Part shown: positions 33,570-45,962 of the stretch, piece after piece | How positions within the stretch are numbered: the stretch's first letter is position 1 | Layout: every line of letters starts with the position of its first letter | From: Spinacia oleracea | Taxonomy: Eukaryota; Streptophyta; Magnoliopsida; Caryophyllales; Amaranthaceae | Direction: 5' to 3' | DNA: 64,000 bases | Assembly (NCBI RefSeq): GCF_020520425.1 | Contig: NC_079488.1 | Coordinates: 5,681,747-5,745,746 of the forward strand | Notes under the pieces: model-generated | Seen by the model: the letters and a program-made list of their open reading frames with translations, nothing else | Databases searched by the model: none | What the model was told of the DNA's origin: nothing | Position numbers and translations under genes: made by a program

Positions 33570-34999
33570 TGTTAGGTTATGATACATATGATATTACATA
33601 AATCATGCGGAAACAACCATTAACCCAGGACAACATATTATTTACACATAATCATATAGCATAATTTAGATGCATACTCTTTGTTGCGTGCCCTCCCTAG
33701 CTGCGCCCGAACCGAACAAGAACAAGTCTTTAGGACTCCAAGTGTCGTCCCTCCGTAGATAGTCCACAGCACGTCCGGATCCGCCTTAAGATTGACCAAC
33801 TAGAATCGCCCTTAAGGTACTAGAAAATTTCGGCACTTTATGAGCAAGATGTGTGTTTTAATTTTCTCTCAAAAAACTCACTTTTGAATACTTTGAAACT
33901 TGTTATAAATTGTGAGCCCTAGCCTCATATTTATAGGGGTATGGAAAGGGAATCGAAATCCTATTCAGATACAAATTAATTAAACCTAGAATCCTACAAG
34001 AACTCTAATTTAATTAATTTATCAAATAGAATTAGGAATTTAATCATTAACCGAACTCTGCATGTTTTAGGAAACGTGCACGAACACAAACACTTGCACA
34101 CACACGCACGGCAGCCACGATGGGCCGCCCATGCGTGCGCACGGGCAGCAGCCCACGCAGCGAGGCCTGCGCGAGCCACAAGCCCACGCAGCTCCCGCGC
34201 GCGCTGCGCGCGCTGTGCGCGCTGCCACGGCCTGCTGGGCCTGGCCTTGCGCTGGGCCTGGCGTGGCTGTTTGTGCGGCGCGCTTGGCTTGCTGGGCGAT
34301 GGCCTGGCTTCGTGCTGGGCCCTCGTCCGGCAGGCCTCGTCCGATGCTTATTCGTACGATATGCTTCCGATTAAATTTCCGATTCCGGAATTCATTTCCG
34401 ATACGAACAATATTTAACATTTCCGATTCCGGAATTAATTTCCGTTTCGAACAAATATTTAATATTTCCGTTTCCGGAATTATTTTTCCGATTCCGGTAA
34501 TATTTCCGATTCTGACAATATTTCCGTTTCCGGCAATATTTCCGATTCTGGTAATATTTCCATTTCCGATAATATTTTCCGATACGTACCATGTTTCCGT
34601 TTCCGGCAACATCTACGACTTGGATAATATTTATATTTCCGATACGATCCATATTTCCGTTTCCGGTAATATCATCGTTTCCGGAGTATTCATTTCTTGC
34701 CTGTGACGATCTCAGCTCCCACTGAAACCAAGATCCGTCGATTCCGAATATCCATAGATAGAGTATTTAATGCCATTAAATACTTGATCCGTTTACGTAC
34801 TATTTGTGTGACCCTACGGGTTCAGTCAAGAGTAAGCTGTGGATTAATATCATTAATTCCACTTGAACTGAAGCGGCCTCTAGCTAGGCATTCAGCTCAC
34901 TTGATCTCACTGAATTATTAACTTGTTAATTAATACTGAACCGCATTTATTAGACTTAACATAGAATGCATACTTGGACCAAGGGCATTATTTCCTTCA
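33570..34999 (-). repeat. 3' LTR of M1 (1430 bp)
   Basis: TG...CA ends. It differs from M0/M3 mainly in a longer, different CpG-rich U3 block (about 34080-34350), while the flanking U3 and R/U5 are conserved. TTCCG 18-bp tandem repeats lie at about 34370-34690. The TATA region is at about 33930. Confidence 0.95.
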
Positions 35000-35012
35000 G
35001 TCTCCCACTTGT
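35000..35012 (-). other. Polypurine tract of M1
   Basis: Plus strand GTCTCCCACTTGT, reverse complement ACAAGTGGGAGAC, directly next to the 3' LTR and identical to that of P. Confidence 0.75.
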
Positions 35013-36138
35013 CCTTAGGGACAAGTGTGCATTTCCTAATTCCTTTGTCGCTCGATGCTTGCTCTTGAACATAAGGTAAGAGTTGTCATCCTTATTATGT
35101 CCAGAGGTGTTCCTCGGTTTCAGAGTTCAACTGATCAAATAAACAGATAATCATAGCCTATGATTCATCCGAGCACGGCCATGCATTTCACAGTTTCTAG
35201 CTCTCCGAGTGGCCTTGTACAATTTTTAAGCATCTCATCCCGATTTATGGGAGGACAATCCCAATCTTGCGATCTTGAGATTAGACTTCGTTTGATAGGT
35301 GATTACCTGAGCGTTGCCTTTATAGCCTCCTTTTACGGTGCGACGGTTGGTCAACGTCAAAGCAACCAGTTCTCAAACAAGTAATCTCAAATCTCTCAGG
35401 TATTGAGGATTTAGTGTCTAATAATTTAATGAAATTTACTTATGACAGATTTTCATCTCTTACAGTAAAGTTTCATAGGTCTTGTCCGATACTAGTCTTC
35501 CCAAAGTAAGTATCTATGCAAATGATTATGACATTGCCATGTCCACATAGTTCAAGAAACAGAACTACTAGTCATCTTGCATTCTAATCGTCTAACGTTT
35601 TCTATGCGTCCAATTTTATAGAAAACTCCGACTAGGGACCATTTTCAACCTTTGACATTCAAGTTCACTTGATAGACATTTCTTAGTCACAGGACTGGTC
35701 CTGACAGTCTATCTTGAATATATCGTCAAATTTGAAGGGACTCATCATTTAATACTAAACCAAGATTAAATGGAATATGAAAATACATTTCATATATGAT
35801 AAATGTTCAACCCCAATGTTTTATAACCATGGGCCTCAAACCCATCTTCTAAAACAATTCATGGAATTCAAAGCTATGCTTGATTTCCAGTGCTACAACG
35901 TGAGTGTTGCTTCTCACTTGTTGCATAGGTTTAGTTATCATGCTTTGCCAATCTTAATATCCTTTTCATCGAATGTTCTTCGAGATATGATGATAAGATC
36001 TTTTCGAGTTTGTTTATTATGTGATCTAGTCTTTCTTACTTCGATGGTGGTTTTACTCATTTTGCAATGAAGGACCATCAAGTTAGCAGACGTTTTTCTT
36101 GCTTCAAGAGTGGTTCTACGCATTTTTTCAATGAAGAA

Positions 36139-36260
36139 CCATCAAGCCAGCAGATAGGTGATCTACCCAAGTTCAGTGAAGAACTCTTTAACATAAACAA
36201 CCCTGTTTTATTGCTTTTTAGGCAATAAGTACTTTTTACTTCAACTGTTTAGGTTGCTAG
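36139..36260 (-). pseudogene. Copia RNase H remnant of M1
   Basis: Reverse complement of the segment that in P encodes the degraded TVEVKV...EAIKQG...ELGV pattern. It carries its own indels relative to P. Confidence 0.55.
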
Positions 36261-37228
36261 TGATGCTTTGTTTGGATTTACCTATCCAAGCAGTTCATAG
36301 ATATGTGGAAGACTCTCCAACTATATCTTAGAACATAGAAATTATTATTTTAATTTCCCACGCAACAACTCATGGTCTCCAACCCATGTTGCCATTTTCA
36401 AAACACGATGCTCTATTGCTCGTCCTTATCAATGGTTAACTCCAAAGGGTCTTGCTTGATCCTTTGCCAGTGTTTTATGCGTGTAGCATCAATATTTAGC
36501 ATATCTTTATTTCCTTGAATCAAGAACTATTCCTATGTACCTTTTCAAGTACCATAAGTATTCTTGATCTCAATCTAGTTGATCTTTACTTAGATCAATA
36601 GAGATTGGTATATGTTCGTCATGGCTAAAGTCATACGATACGTTTTTGGCGATCCTCATATTATATCATACATGATAAATTCTTTTGCAGAATAATTCCC
36701 AATTGAATTCTATTCATGTAACTTTAGCTTATCTAGTTTCAGTAGATACTAAATTTAGCTAAATTCTTTGGCATATAATATAGGTTAAGAATCTCATTTA
36801 GACTCTTTGATGTTTAACTTAGTAAATGCTTATACATAGTTCAAACATCCTTTACTTAGATTTATTCACATGGGTCGAATATCTCCAATGGAGACTTTCG
36901 TGTTTGATTTAGTAAATGTCATTACTTAATCCAAAACAATATCATAAGATCTTTGTAAATAGATCTTAATACCCAGTATGTACTAAGTTTTGCCATGGTC
37001 CATTATTGATGAATAATCTCAAATCTAAGTCATTAGCATTTGAATGTTATTTTACAACAGAGAGATATGTGTGTGATACACATAGGACCAATTAAGTTTT
37101 AAGTACTCCCACTAAACTTCTTATATATCTATAAGAATCATGTATATTTTATGAAACTAAAATACTTATTAGCTTCACTAAAATACAGTTCTAATTCCCA
37201 ATTGCTTGCTTAAATCTGGACTTAGATT

Positions 37229-37555
37229 TCATAAGCTAGCTTTCCTTTTCAAGCATTTATTTGGATCCACAAATCCTATGACATACCATGTGCATAGTTT
37301 ATTCCAACATTTGAGTGAGGAATACGTTTTGTCATCCAATTGCCATATGTACCAATATGCAATCATTGCTTGAATTATAGACTTAAGCATTACGATTTTG
37401 CATGAGGTTTCAACACTATCCATGCCATGAATTTGCTTGTAACCTTTAGCAACTAATCTAGCTTTGTGTGTGAACACAATTCCATGTTTGATGGTTTTTA
37501 TCCTTAAAACAAACTTGCAACCAATAGGTGTGAAACTATTCTTGCAAATCAACAA
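37229..37555 (-). pseudogene. Copia RT N-terminal remnant of M1
   Basis: An open 108-codon stretch with PIGCKFVLRIKTIKHG, HKARLVAKGYKQIHGMD, MLKSIIQAM and YIWQLDDKT, the same RT fragment as in P. It lacks the YVDD half of RT. Confidence 0.8.
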
Positions 37556-38825
37556 AATTTCAATTTTGTCATCAAAACATTGAGTATGTTTTATGGCCTC
37601 TAACCATTTAAAACATTTGAGTCTATATATGGCCTCTAACCATTTTAGGGAATCTATATTTCGTCATAGCTTTCTTACAAGTCACAAACTCATTAATCTA
37701 TATGATAATAGTTTGACTGCAAGTTGTAGGTTTCTTCACTATCTAATAGAAGAATCGCATAGCTTTAGTGACCTGAACTCCATGTTTCTTCACTATCCAA
37801 TAGAAGAATATCATAGTTCCAGTGACTTGAACTCTATGCCTACTTTGGGTATAGAACATCAAACAATAGAATATCAATAGCCACTTGAAAGTCCTTTGAA
37901 TATTCTGTTCTCCTTGAAGCACTTGTAAAGTCTTCTAAGAGATGTCTATTCTTTAAAGCCACTTCTAAAGTCCTTAAAGAATAAGTTCGGATTTTCTGAA
38001 GCACTTCGAAAAGCCTCCGGAATGTCCGTTTATGTTTGTTGTTCGCCTCGAAGACTTTCGAGGTCTATTTTCTCCCACTTGTCATTTTGGAAACGAATCT
38101 CCAAAAGGACATTATTCCGAGCAAACAAACATTATGTTCTCAAAAATTCGTGGTAGAAATAATACCCTTGTGTCTCATTTGAATAAATCACAATGAAACA
38201 TATATCTAGACTTGGGCCTTAGTTTGTTGAATAACAAACACTAAGCTCCCACTGAGTTTAGCAACTCTTTAGATATATATAATTGAAAAGATATCATGAA
38301 ATTACTTTTCAATAGCTTTGACGAATTTGGTTTAGTTTGGTGGTAGTTGAGCATTTTGTTTTAGAAATTATAGGAAAAGTTTTTTTTTATGATTCATCAT
38401 TAATCGAATCAAGTACCAATTGACTTCGATTATTCCAACTAAGATATGCCATATCTTATGGAGCTAGATTGTGAAATTACAACACACAATCATTGATGAT
38501 CATATTTGGTCTCAAGTAATCATCAACATGATCTAACCTAGATCTTTATGATTTCTTGCCAAGTGGATTTTATACTTCTGAATCTTTGAACTAGCCAAAC
38601 AGATTCAACTTATATCACATTTGAGTAAATAAACCTATATTCACTCAAATCCATGTGAAATAATAAAGTCATAAAACCTTTCTTTAGCTTTGAACTCTAT
38701 CGTCTAGGCGTTCTAACAATAGTTCATATTCTTTGTTACTTTCAACAAGTAAGACTAGCTTGTCTTAAGTTGATCTAGAAATCAACCAACTTTCAAAAGT
38801 CCATCAAAATAGAGCTTATGAATGT

Positions 38826-38872
38826 TAACTTGTTGATATGGTCTAAGCAACAACGCCAAAGATTAGTGGAAC
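38826..38872 (-). pseudogene. GAG-pre-integrase (WH) remnant of M1
   Basis: Reverse complement encodes the same NLW-type motif and DHINKLT stretch as in P, with small changes. No integrase core could be followed from it. Confidence 0.5.
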
Positions 38873-40560
38873 TCAAATCAAGGGTTTGATTTGAACCTAG
38901 TAAAGTTCTTTAAAGAGTTGTTTGTTTTAATCAAGCATATTGACTCAACCTGTAATTGACCATTTCATTCAAATAAACAAACAAACAAGCATTGTTTTTT
39001 CTGAATGTGAGTCTTTCTGTGTTTGAAGCAGAAATTTAGGTATGCTGATTATGGAACAAAATAGCCATTTAGTTCCAGCCTTTGAAAGGACTTAAAACAA
39101 ACTAGATGACCCTACAACTAATGTAGCATTGCCATGCTTCATTTCCCACTTGTAGGTCATTAGTGTATCCTAGCTTCCATTGTTTGAGTTATTATCGAAG
39201 TAAGAACCTCAAGCGGTATATGATACCAAGGAAGTTTGATTGCTAGGTCACTTCTCTTTAAATATAAACTTATAGGTAGAAACGAAATCGTAAATTTCTT
39301 TCATTTGTTCTCGTTTTCCTATTTCTTGTACCTTTTCTTATAGTCTTAAGAATTGAATTCTTTAGTGTTGACTTTTATACTTTGTTAGACATGTCCAATG
39401 TCACCAACAAGGTTCTTTACCATTTTAATTTATGTTGAATATTTTGTTTCAACTAGATGATCTTACCAGAAGCTTCTAAAGTTCTCTAAGCATCGATCTA
39501 TTCGAATGTCTAGGGACTAGACTCATTCGAGAATTAAATGGACAAAGATATTAGGTTGTTAACCATTGGTAAAGCTGAGCGTATTAAACTCAATGCTTTA
39601 TGATCTCAAAACTACATTGTATTTTGAATTCACAAGCACCTATTGGTTTGCCATTCGATTTTGATCTTCGAAAACAACCATAAAAGTCGCTAAAAGAAAC
39701 GTACATTTTAAATTGCTCACTTTCTCTCATTTCCGTGAATCGTTCTTGGATTCACTACCAATCGAGGAAATTTACTGTTACCTTTCTAAAAGGATTTACT
39801 GCAGTGCAAGATATTTAATTATAAACAATAATTAAAACATACATTGAAGCATGCAAAGTCTAAACATTTATCATGAATAATAACTTGAAATTAAAGCAAC
39901 CATGCAATTCAAACAAGTCATTAGCATTTTATTCGAGTTTATTGTTCCGGCAGGTGTGAATAAAATGATTCCAAGATCCTAAAATCATTGAAGAACTAAG
40001 CACAGTTTGTCGACTTAATCCTAAAACATCTTAGGTAAGCAAAAGCCTTTTGCTAATAGTCTAGAAACTATTCTTGGTTGATAGGTACGTCTAAGAACTT
40101 ATTAGGTAAACCTATCGATTTTGCCACGACATAAAAGGACTCCTTACTTATATCGTTGAGTTTCACCAAAACTAACATGTACTCACAATTATTTGTGTAC
40201 CTTGCCCCTTTAGGACCAATAAGTAACACCTCGCTGAGCGAAAACTATTACTAGATTGATGTAAAGGATATCCAAGCAAGTGTATATTTTGGCATGGCAC
40301 CTTTTAACTCAATTTTTAAGTTTGGAACTTAAAGCTCTTACTATGTTGGTTAGATTTTAAGTGAACTAAAATCCTTAATCATGCAACATAATCAAGCTTT
40401 TGATCTCATGCATTTTAAGACATATTTAAAAGCAATAAATAACTTAAAACATGCATAAGATAAATGTGATCTAGTATGGCCCGACTTCATCTTGAAGCTT
40501 TGACTTCAAAGTCCGTCTTGAAAATCTCCGTGGGAGGCACCATTTTCTTCAAATAGGATA

Positions 40561-42625
40561 AGCTATAACTAATTACAACTATTTGATGGTTCGCATACCA
40601 TATTTGAATTGAAAAATAACTTTGGTACTTTAGACCAATTACATTCAAATTAATGGTACGCAGACCATATTTTCTATCCTATTTGGGCCATACTAGTCAC
40701 TTCATAACCTGCAAAACAGTACATATACAATATATATACCATTCACCCATTCATTATCATGAATGGCCCACATAGCTGGTTAGTAAAACACATTATGCAT
40801 CACGTAAACATTTGCAGCAATTAATCAAGGGCACCAATAATCTACCAATTATTCAGTCCTTATTAATTCTAATCAAGTTGTTTTAACCTTAAGGATTTGT
40901 AGACCTAATCAAGAGTTTATGACTAAAAGCGCTCCCACTTAAACCAATAAATTCATATGCTTTACTAATTTTAAACATAAAAATGTATTTCTAGTCTAAC
41001 CGGAAACATACAAATTTAATTAAAATTTAAAGCTCATATAAATTTATAATTGAACCCAAAAAGTTTAATTTAATTTCAGTCGTATTTAAATTAATTCATG
41101 ATTTTAATTTTAGTAAAATAATTAGAATAAATAACATTTATCATAATTACAATATTCAAAATTAAAATCCAAGAAAATAATTTAAATTATTAATTTTAAA
41201 ATTAATTAAAATTACGTGAACTGAAATTTTCAAATTAAACATTCAAAACGATCTAATCGTAACGCAAACACCCTACGCATTGCACGCCCATGGGCCGCTC
41301 GCACACAGCCATCGCTGGCCATGTGCGCGCAGCCCATGCGCTCGTCGCATAGCTGCTGCATTTCCATCGCAAGCCATCGCACGCTGCGCGCGCGCCAGCG
41401 CTCGTCGCACACGAGCCATCGCTCGCAGTGCGCGCGAGCCATCGCTCGCTGTGCGCGCGACATCGCTCGCTGGGCGCGCGACATCGCTCGCTGGGCGCGC
41501 GACATCGCTCGCTGTGCGTGCGAGCCATCGCTCGCTAGGCGCGCGACATCGCTCGCTGAGCGCGCGACATCGCTCGCTGTGCGCAGCGCTCGTGGCACGC
41601 GAGCTTGCGCTCGCTGCGCGCGAGGCTGCGCACTCTTGCGCGAGGCAGTGCGCGTTGTGGCGCAGCTCGCTTGCTGCCCACACGCGACTGCCTTGGCTCG
41701 CCCTTCGCCCATGCCCATTCGTCCATTGCTCGTGGCACACGACACAAGGCAGGGCTACTGCCTTGTGCTCGTGCACTACGCCCTTGCTCATTGCATTCGT
41801 GCCGCACGGGCGAGGAGCTCCCTTGCTCGTCGTCGCATGCCCGCATTATACAACACCCCTTAAGGGTAACACGAAGCGTCCATTTCTTTGTGCGTGCAAG
41901 TTATATGAACGAATCGCATAAAAAATTTAAAATTTATATTTAAAATTAATGACAAATTAATAAATAATATTAATTTCATAATTTTAGGGCGAAAAATCGA
42001 AAATTTATTATCCAATTGATTTCCGATTGTTATGGATTCAAGTCTAGGTCATAAAAATTTAAAATTTATCATAAATTTACAATTTTTATGGTGGTTTTTA
42101 ATCATAGGTTTCTAATTAAATTACAATTAATTATGAAAATCAAATTAATTCTAAATTATTCTAATTTTCAACAAATTAATCATAATTACAAATTAGATTG
42201 CATAATTAACAAGACTAGGCATTCAAACTTGTTAAACATATGCAGTAGGTCAATCAAAAATTCAAGATTTATCAACAAGAATCGCAAATATTTAATTTAA
42301 CATCTTAAATTTACGAAATTTTGCATTCGAAAAACTAAAACCTTCTAAAAGTCATAGTTAGGCTTCGAATTTGAGAATTCTGGGTTCGGCAGAAAAATAC
42401 TTTTTTTGTCAAAATTTTAGAATGCCTTTTACATGCGGAATTGACACAAAAATCACTCAATTCGGATGAGTAACGAAGAAACTGCCGAAAAACTGCGTAC
42501 GTATAATTAAATAAACGCAATTTGCAATTAATTAACAATTACGAAAATTAATCACCCCTTTTAATTCTTGCAAATTTGTAATATTTAACCATGTTCATGC
42601 AATTTAGATTATGAAAATAATAAGG
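40561..42625 (-). other. M1 5' leader with GC island
   Basis: Non-coding leader like that of M0. The GC-rich island spans about 41260-41870 and contains the CpG array. AT-rich sequence lies on both sides. The Arg/Ala/Ser-rich open frames across it (up to 213 codons) are repeat by-products. Confidence 0.75.
41411..41585 (-). repeat. CpG-rich tandem array in M1 leader
   Basis: About eight units of 20-23 bp with core CATCGCTCGCTG and variable GCGC-rich spacers (TGTGCGC, GGGCGC, AGGCGC, GAGCGC). Shorter than in M0. Confidence 0.85.
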
Positions 42626-42639
42626 GGCTCGTGATACCA
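42626..42639 (-). other. Primer binding site of M1
   Basis: Reverse complement TGGTATCACGAGCC, one base from the 5' LTR; identical to M0 and P. Confidence 0.85.
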
Positions 42640-42640
42640 C

Positions 42641-44070
42641 TGTTAGGTTATGATACATATGATATTACATAAATCATGCGGAAACAACCATTAACCCAGG
42701 ACAACATATTATTTACACATAATCATATAGCATAATTTAGATGCATACTCTTTGTTGCGTGCCCTCCCTAGCTGCGCCCGAACCGAACAAGAACAAGTCT
42801 TTAGGACTCCAAGTGTCGTCCCTCCGTAGATAGTCCACAGCACGTCCGGATCCGCCTTAAGATTGACCAACTAGAATCGCCCTTAAGGTACTAGAAAATT
42901 TCGGCACTTTATGAGCAAGATGTGTGTTTTAATTTTCTCTCAAAAAACTCACTTTTGAATACTTTGAAACTTGTTATAAATTGTGAGCCCTAGCCTCATA
43001 TTTATAGGGGTATGGAAAGGGAATCGAAATCCTATTCAGATACAAATTAATTAAACCTAGAATCCTACAAGAACTCTAATTTAATTAATTTATCAAATAG
43101 AATTAGGAATTTAATCATTAACCGAACTCTGCATGTTTTAGGAAACGTGCACGAACACAAACACTTGCACACACACGCACGGCAGCCACGATGGGCCGCC
43201 CATGCGTGCGCACGAGCAGCAGCCCACGCAGCGAGGCCTGCGCAAGCCACAAGCCCACGCAGCTCCCGCGCGCGCTGCGCGCGCTGTGCGCGCTGCCACG
43301 GCCTGCTGGGCCTGGCCTTGCGCTGGGCCTGGCGTGGCTGTTTGTGCAGCGCGCTTGGCTTGCTGGGCGATGGCCTGGCTTCGTGCTGGGCCCTCGTCCG
43401 GCAGGCCTCGTCCGATGCTTATTCGTACGATATGCTTCCGATTAAATTTCCGATTCCGGAATTCATTTCCGATACGAACAATATTTAACATTTCCGATTC
43501 CGGAATTAATTTCCGTTTCGAACAAATATTTAATATTTCCGTTTCCGGAATTATTTTTCCGATTCCGGTAATATTTCCGATTCTGACAATATTTCCGTTT
43601 CCGGCAATATTTCCGATTCTGGTAATATTTCCATTTCCGATAATATTTTCCGATACGTACCATGTTTCCGTTTCCGGCAACATCTACGACTTGGATAATA
43701 TTTATATTTCCGATACGATCCATATTTCCGTTTCCGGTAATATCATCGTTTCCGGAGTATTCATTTCTTGCCTGTGACGATCTCAGCTCCCACTGAAACC
43801 AAGATCCGTCGATTCCGAATATCCATAGATAGAGTATTTAATGCCATTAAATACTTGATCCGTTTACGTACTATTTGTGTGACCCTACGGGTTTAGTCAA
43901 GAGTAAGCTGTGGATTAATATCATTAATTCCACTTGAACTGAAGCGGCCTCTAGCTAGGCATTCAGCTCACTTGATCTCACTGAATTATTAACTTGTTAA
44001 TTAATACTGAACCGCATTTATTAGACTTAACATAGAATGCATACTTGGACCAAGGGCATTATTTCCTTCA
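42641..44070 (-). repeat. 5' LTR of M1 (1430 bp)
   Basis: Same length as its partner. The differences I see are single-base transitions, for example in the GC block (CACGAGCAGC here, CACGGGCAGC in the partner) and in GGGTTTAGTC against GGGTTCAGTC. This indicates recent insertion. TTCCG repeats lie at about 43440-43760. Confidence 0.95.
42999..43007 (-). promoter_or_regulatory. TATA-like box of M1 5' LTR
   Basis: Minus strand CTATAAATA within CCCCTATAAATATGAGG, at the same place as in the M0 and P LTRs. Confidence 0.6.
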
Positions 44071-44340
44071 TATCATGACCGGAAAATCACAAAGAAGGAC
44101 TTTCAAGAAGGTGAGAAAGTCCTATTCTTCAACTCAAAGTTGAAGCTTTTTCCCAGAAAACTCAAATCCCGGTGGAGCGGTCCCTTTGAGGTAAAGAAAG
44201 TGTTGCCCTATGGTTCATTGGAGCTTTGGAACAAAGACAAATGTGATTTCTTCAAGGTCAACGGTCATAGAGTGAAAAAGTATTTCGAAGGAGCCCACAT
44301 TGGGACGGTTTGCACAACACATCTCCAAGCAATTACTTGA
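44071..44340 (+). pseudogene. pol: A pol, integrase C-terminal end
   Basis: After the TSD copy TATCA the integrase frame resumes in the correct phase and runs to the natural stop TGA at 44338-44340. It contains the C-terminal DNA-binding domain typical of plant gypsy integrases (KLFPRKLKSRWSGPFEV) and FKVNGHRVKKYFEG. No damage is seen in this piece; it is separated from the catalytic core by 10.5 kb of M1. Confidence 0.9.
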
Positions 44341-44561
44341 TCTTCTCCGTGAAGATGCGTCAAGCTAGTAACGTTAAAAGAGCGCTTTCCGGGAGGCAAC
44401 CTGGTGATCTCTAACCCTTGTCCTTTAGTTTTTTCTTTCATTTCTTTACTTTTTGGCATTTTTGGTGTTTGGTGAGCTGCGGTTAGTCATCGGTTTTTGA
44501 GTATATGATGCATGGCTTGAATGAGAAGGGAAAGGGGGGACTTGTTTTGAATCAGGTCAAG

Positions 44562-45256
44562 TTCGGCCGAACAATGGAGAAGTTCGGTCGAACTCCATAT
44601 TGTTCGACCGAACTAGGTGGAGATCAGGAACTCCAAAAAAGTGGGTTCGGCCGAACTTTTCCTTAGGTTCGACCGAACTTGAAGGAAAGTTCGACCGAAC
44701 TCCTTTTTGTTCGGCCGAACGTTCATGAGATCAGAATCTCCAAAAATTGGGGTTCGACCGAACTTTTGAAGAAGTTCGACCGAACTTGAAGGAAATTTCG
44801 ACCGAACTCCTTCTTGTTCGGCCGAACCCGCTTGAGATCAGAATCTCCTAAAATTTGAGTTCGGCCGAATTTTTCCTCAGGTTCGGCCGAACTTGAAGGA
44901 AAGTTCGACCGAACTCCCTTCTGTTCGACCGAACTTTTCTGAGAATCAGGAACCCCAGAATTTTTGGTTCGACCGAACTTTTCTATAAGTTCGCCCGAAC
45001 TTGAAGGAAAGTTTGACCGAACTTCCTTCTGTTCGGCCGAACTTTTCTGAGATCAGGAACTCAAAAAAATAGAGTTCGGCCGTACTTTGCCAAAGGTTCG
45101 ACCAAACTTTAAGCAAAGTTCGACCGAACTATTGTAAAAGTTCGGCCGAACAAGTCGGGAAACAGAAGCTCTCAATTTGCCAGTTTGACCGAACTTCGCC
45201 GAAAGTTCGACCGAACATTAAGGAGTTCGGCCAAAATCTCTTAATGTTCGGCCGAA
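44562..45256. repeat. Palindrome array (27 copies) in about 107-bp higher-order repeat
   Basis: Twenty-seven copies or near-copies of GTTCGGCCGAAC / GTTCGACCGAAC. Within each unit of about 107 bp four palindromes are spaced 19-23 bp, then one slot is filled by GAGATCAGGAACTCC-type sequence (spacing about 43). First palindromes of successive units start near 44644, 44751, 44858, 44967, 45073 and 45182. The last copy and its flanks (TTAATG...CCTGCTG) match the last copy in the A LTR, so the two arrays are paralogous. Confidence 0.92.
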
Positions 45257-45561
45257 CCTGCTGGGAAATTCGGCCCCTTTATTTCTTTTTGCCCGATTCT
45301 CTCTCCTCTCATTCAAAATATTCGACCACTCTACTTTCTCTACTCTTTCATTTCCTCTCATCCTCCTCCTCCATTGCAAAAAAAATTCAACTCCTCTCCA
45401 TACTCCATCACAAATCCTTACTCCTTTCACTCACAAATCAACTCCACAACAACAAAATCTTCATTCAAGTCCACAAATTCTTCAAAAAAATCTGAATTTT
45501 CTCAACTTTGCAAATTTGGGGGAATTCATCAACGTTCTCAAATCCTTCAAATTGGTTGCAA

Positions 45562-45800
45562 GTAAGGGTGTTTTATTGTCTTATTCATCTCCCTAATGGT
45601 TTTGAGTAGCCTAATTTGCATCTTATTACTTGTTTTCATGCTATAATCTTCGAAATTCATATGTTAGGGTTTGAGAAATTGTTGATTGTGAATTGAGAAA
45701 TTACTGATTTTTATTTGCTTTATTGATGGATTATGTGTTGTTGGTAGTTTATATGTGTTGTTGATGGATTATTATTTTTGTATGTATTGTGTTTCTACAG
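45562..45800 (+). other. Intron-like segment upstream of ORF3
   Basis: Donor-like GTAAGG at 45562 after TTGCAA, and a good acceptor TTGTGTTTCTACAG ending at 45800 before GTGTGG. The 239 bp between are T-rich like plant introns. ORF3 starts 163 bp downstream. Splicing is an inference from the sites only; a spliced subgenomic RNA has been proposed for env-position ORFs of related elements. Confidence 0.45.
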
Positions 45801-45962
45801 GTGTGGTTGTAGTTTTGGAGGTTGAGTTGAAATTTGTTGTGGGTGTGTTATTGGAGTTGATAGTTGTCTCTCACATTGGGGATTTGTTGTTGTTGTTCTT
45901 GATAAACCATTAGAACCTTGTGAAGTAACCTTTGAAGCATCTACCGAACCCCCAAACACATT

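Larger units (their letters stand above)
35013..40560 (-). pseudogene. Degenerate copia coding region of M1
   Basis: Homologous to P 12081-17532 on the opposite strand and in the same ruined state. Recognisable: RNase H remnant about 36139-36260, RT remnant 37229-37555, and GAG-pre-integrase remnant about 38826-38872. Two copies of a roughly 58-bp repeat lie at about 37725-37845. A 74-codon plus-strand frame (35160-35384) recurs in M2 and M3 only because the copies share ancestry. Confidence 0.7.
33570..44070 (-). mobile_element. Copia-family element M1 (complete, non-autonomous)
   Basis: Full-length minus-strand element with two 1430-bp LTRs (33570-34999, 3'; 42641-44070, 5') and TSD TATCA (33565-33569 and 44071-44075). 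The primer site is at 42626-42639 and the PPT at 35000-35012. LTRs are about 99.7% identical by eye. The internal region is 7.6 kb with only pol remnants. It lies in A's integrase C-terminus. Confidence 0.96.
44341..45962 (+). other. A spacer between pol and ORF3
   Basis: 1.6 kb without a coding region. It holds, in order, a 220-bp post-pol stretch, a 27-copy palindrome array (44562-45256), a pyrimidine-rich leader-like stretch (about 45285-45540; CTCTCTCCTCTCATTC and similar), an intron-like segment (45562-45800) and a short G/T-rich piece before the ORF3 ATG. The order resembles promoter, 5' UTR, intron and coding start of a plant gene. Confidence 0.7.

Noticed and set aside
35160..35384. 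74-codon plus-strand ORF conserved in M1, M2 and M3
   Set aside because: Antisense to the degenerate copia 3' region; the copies are simply similar, and no domain is visible.
44562..45256. CRISPR-like regularly spaced repeat
   Set aside because: Repeats are 12-bp palindromes with 8-11-bp related spacers in a plant retrotransposon; spacers are repetitive and no cas genes exist.
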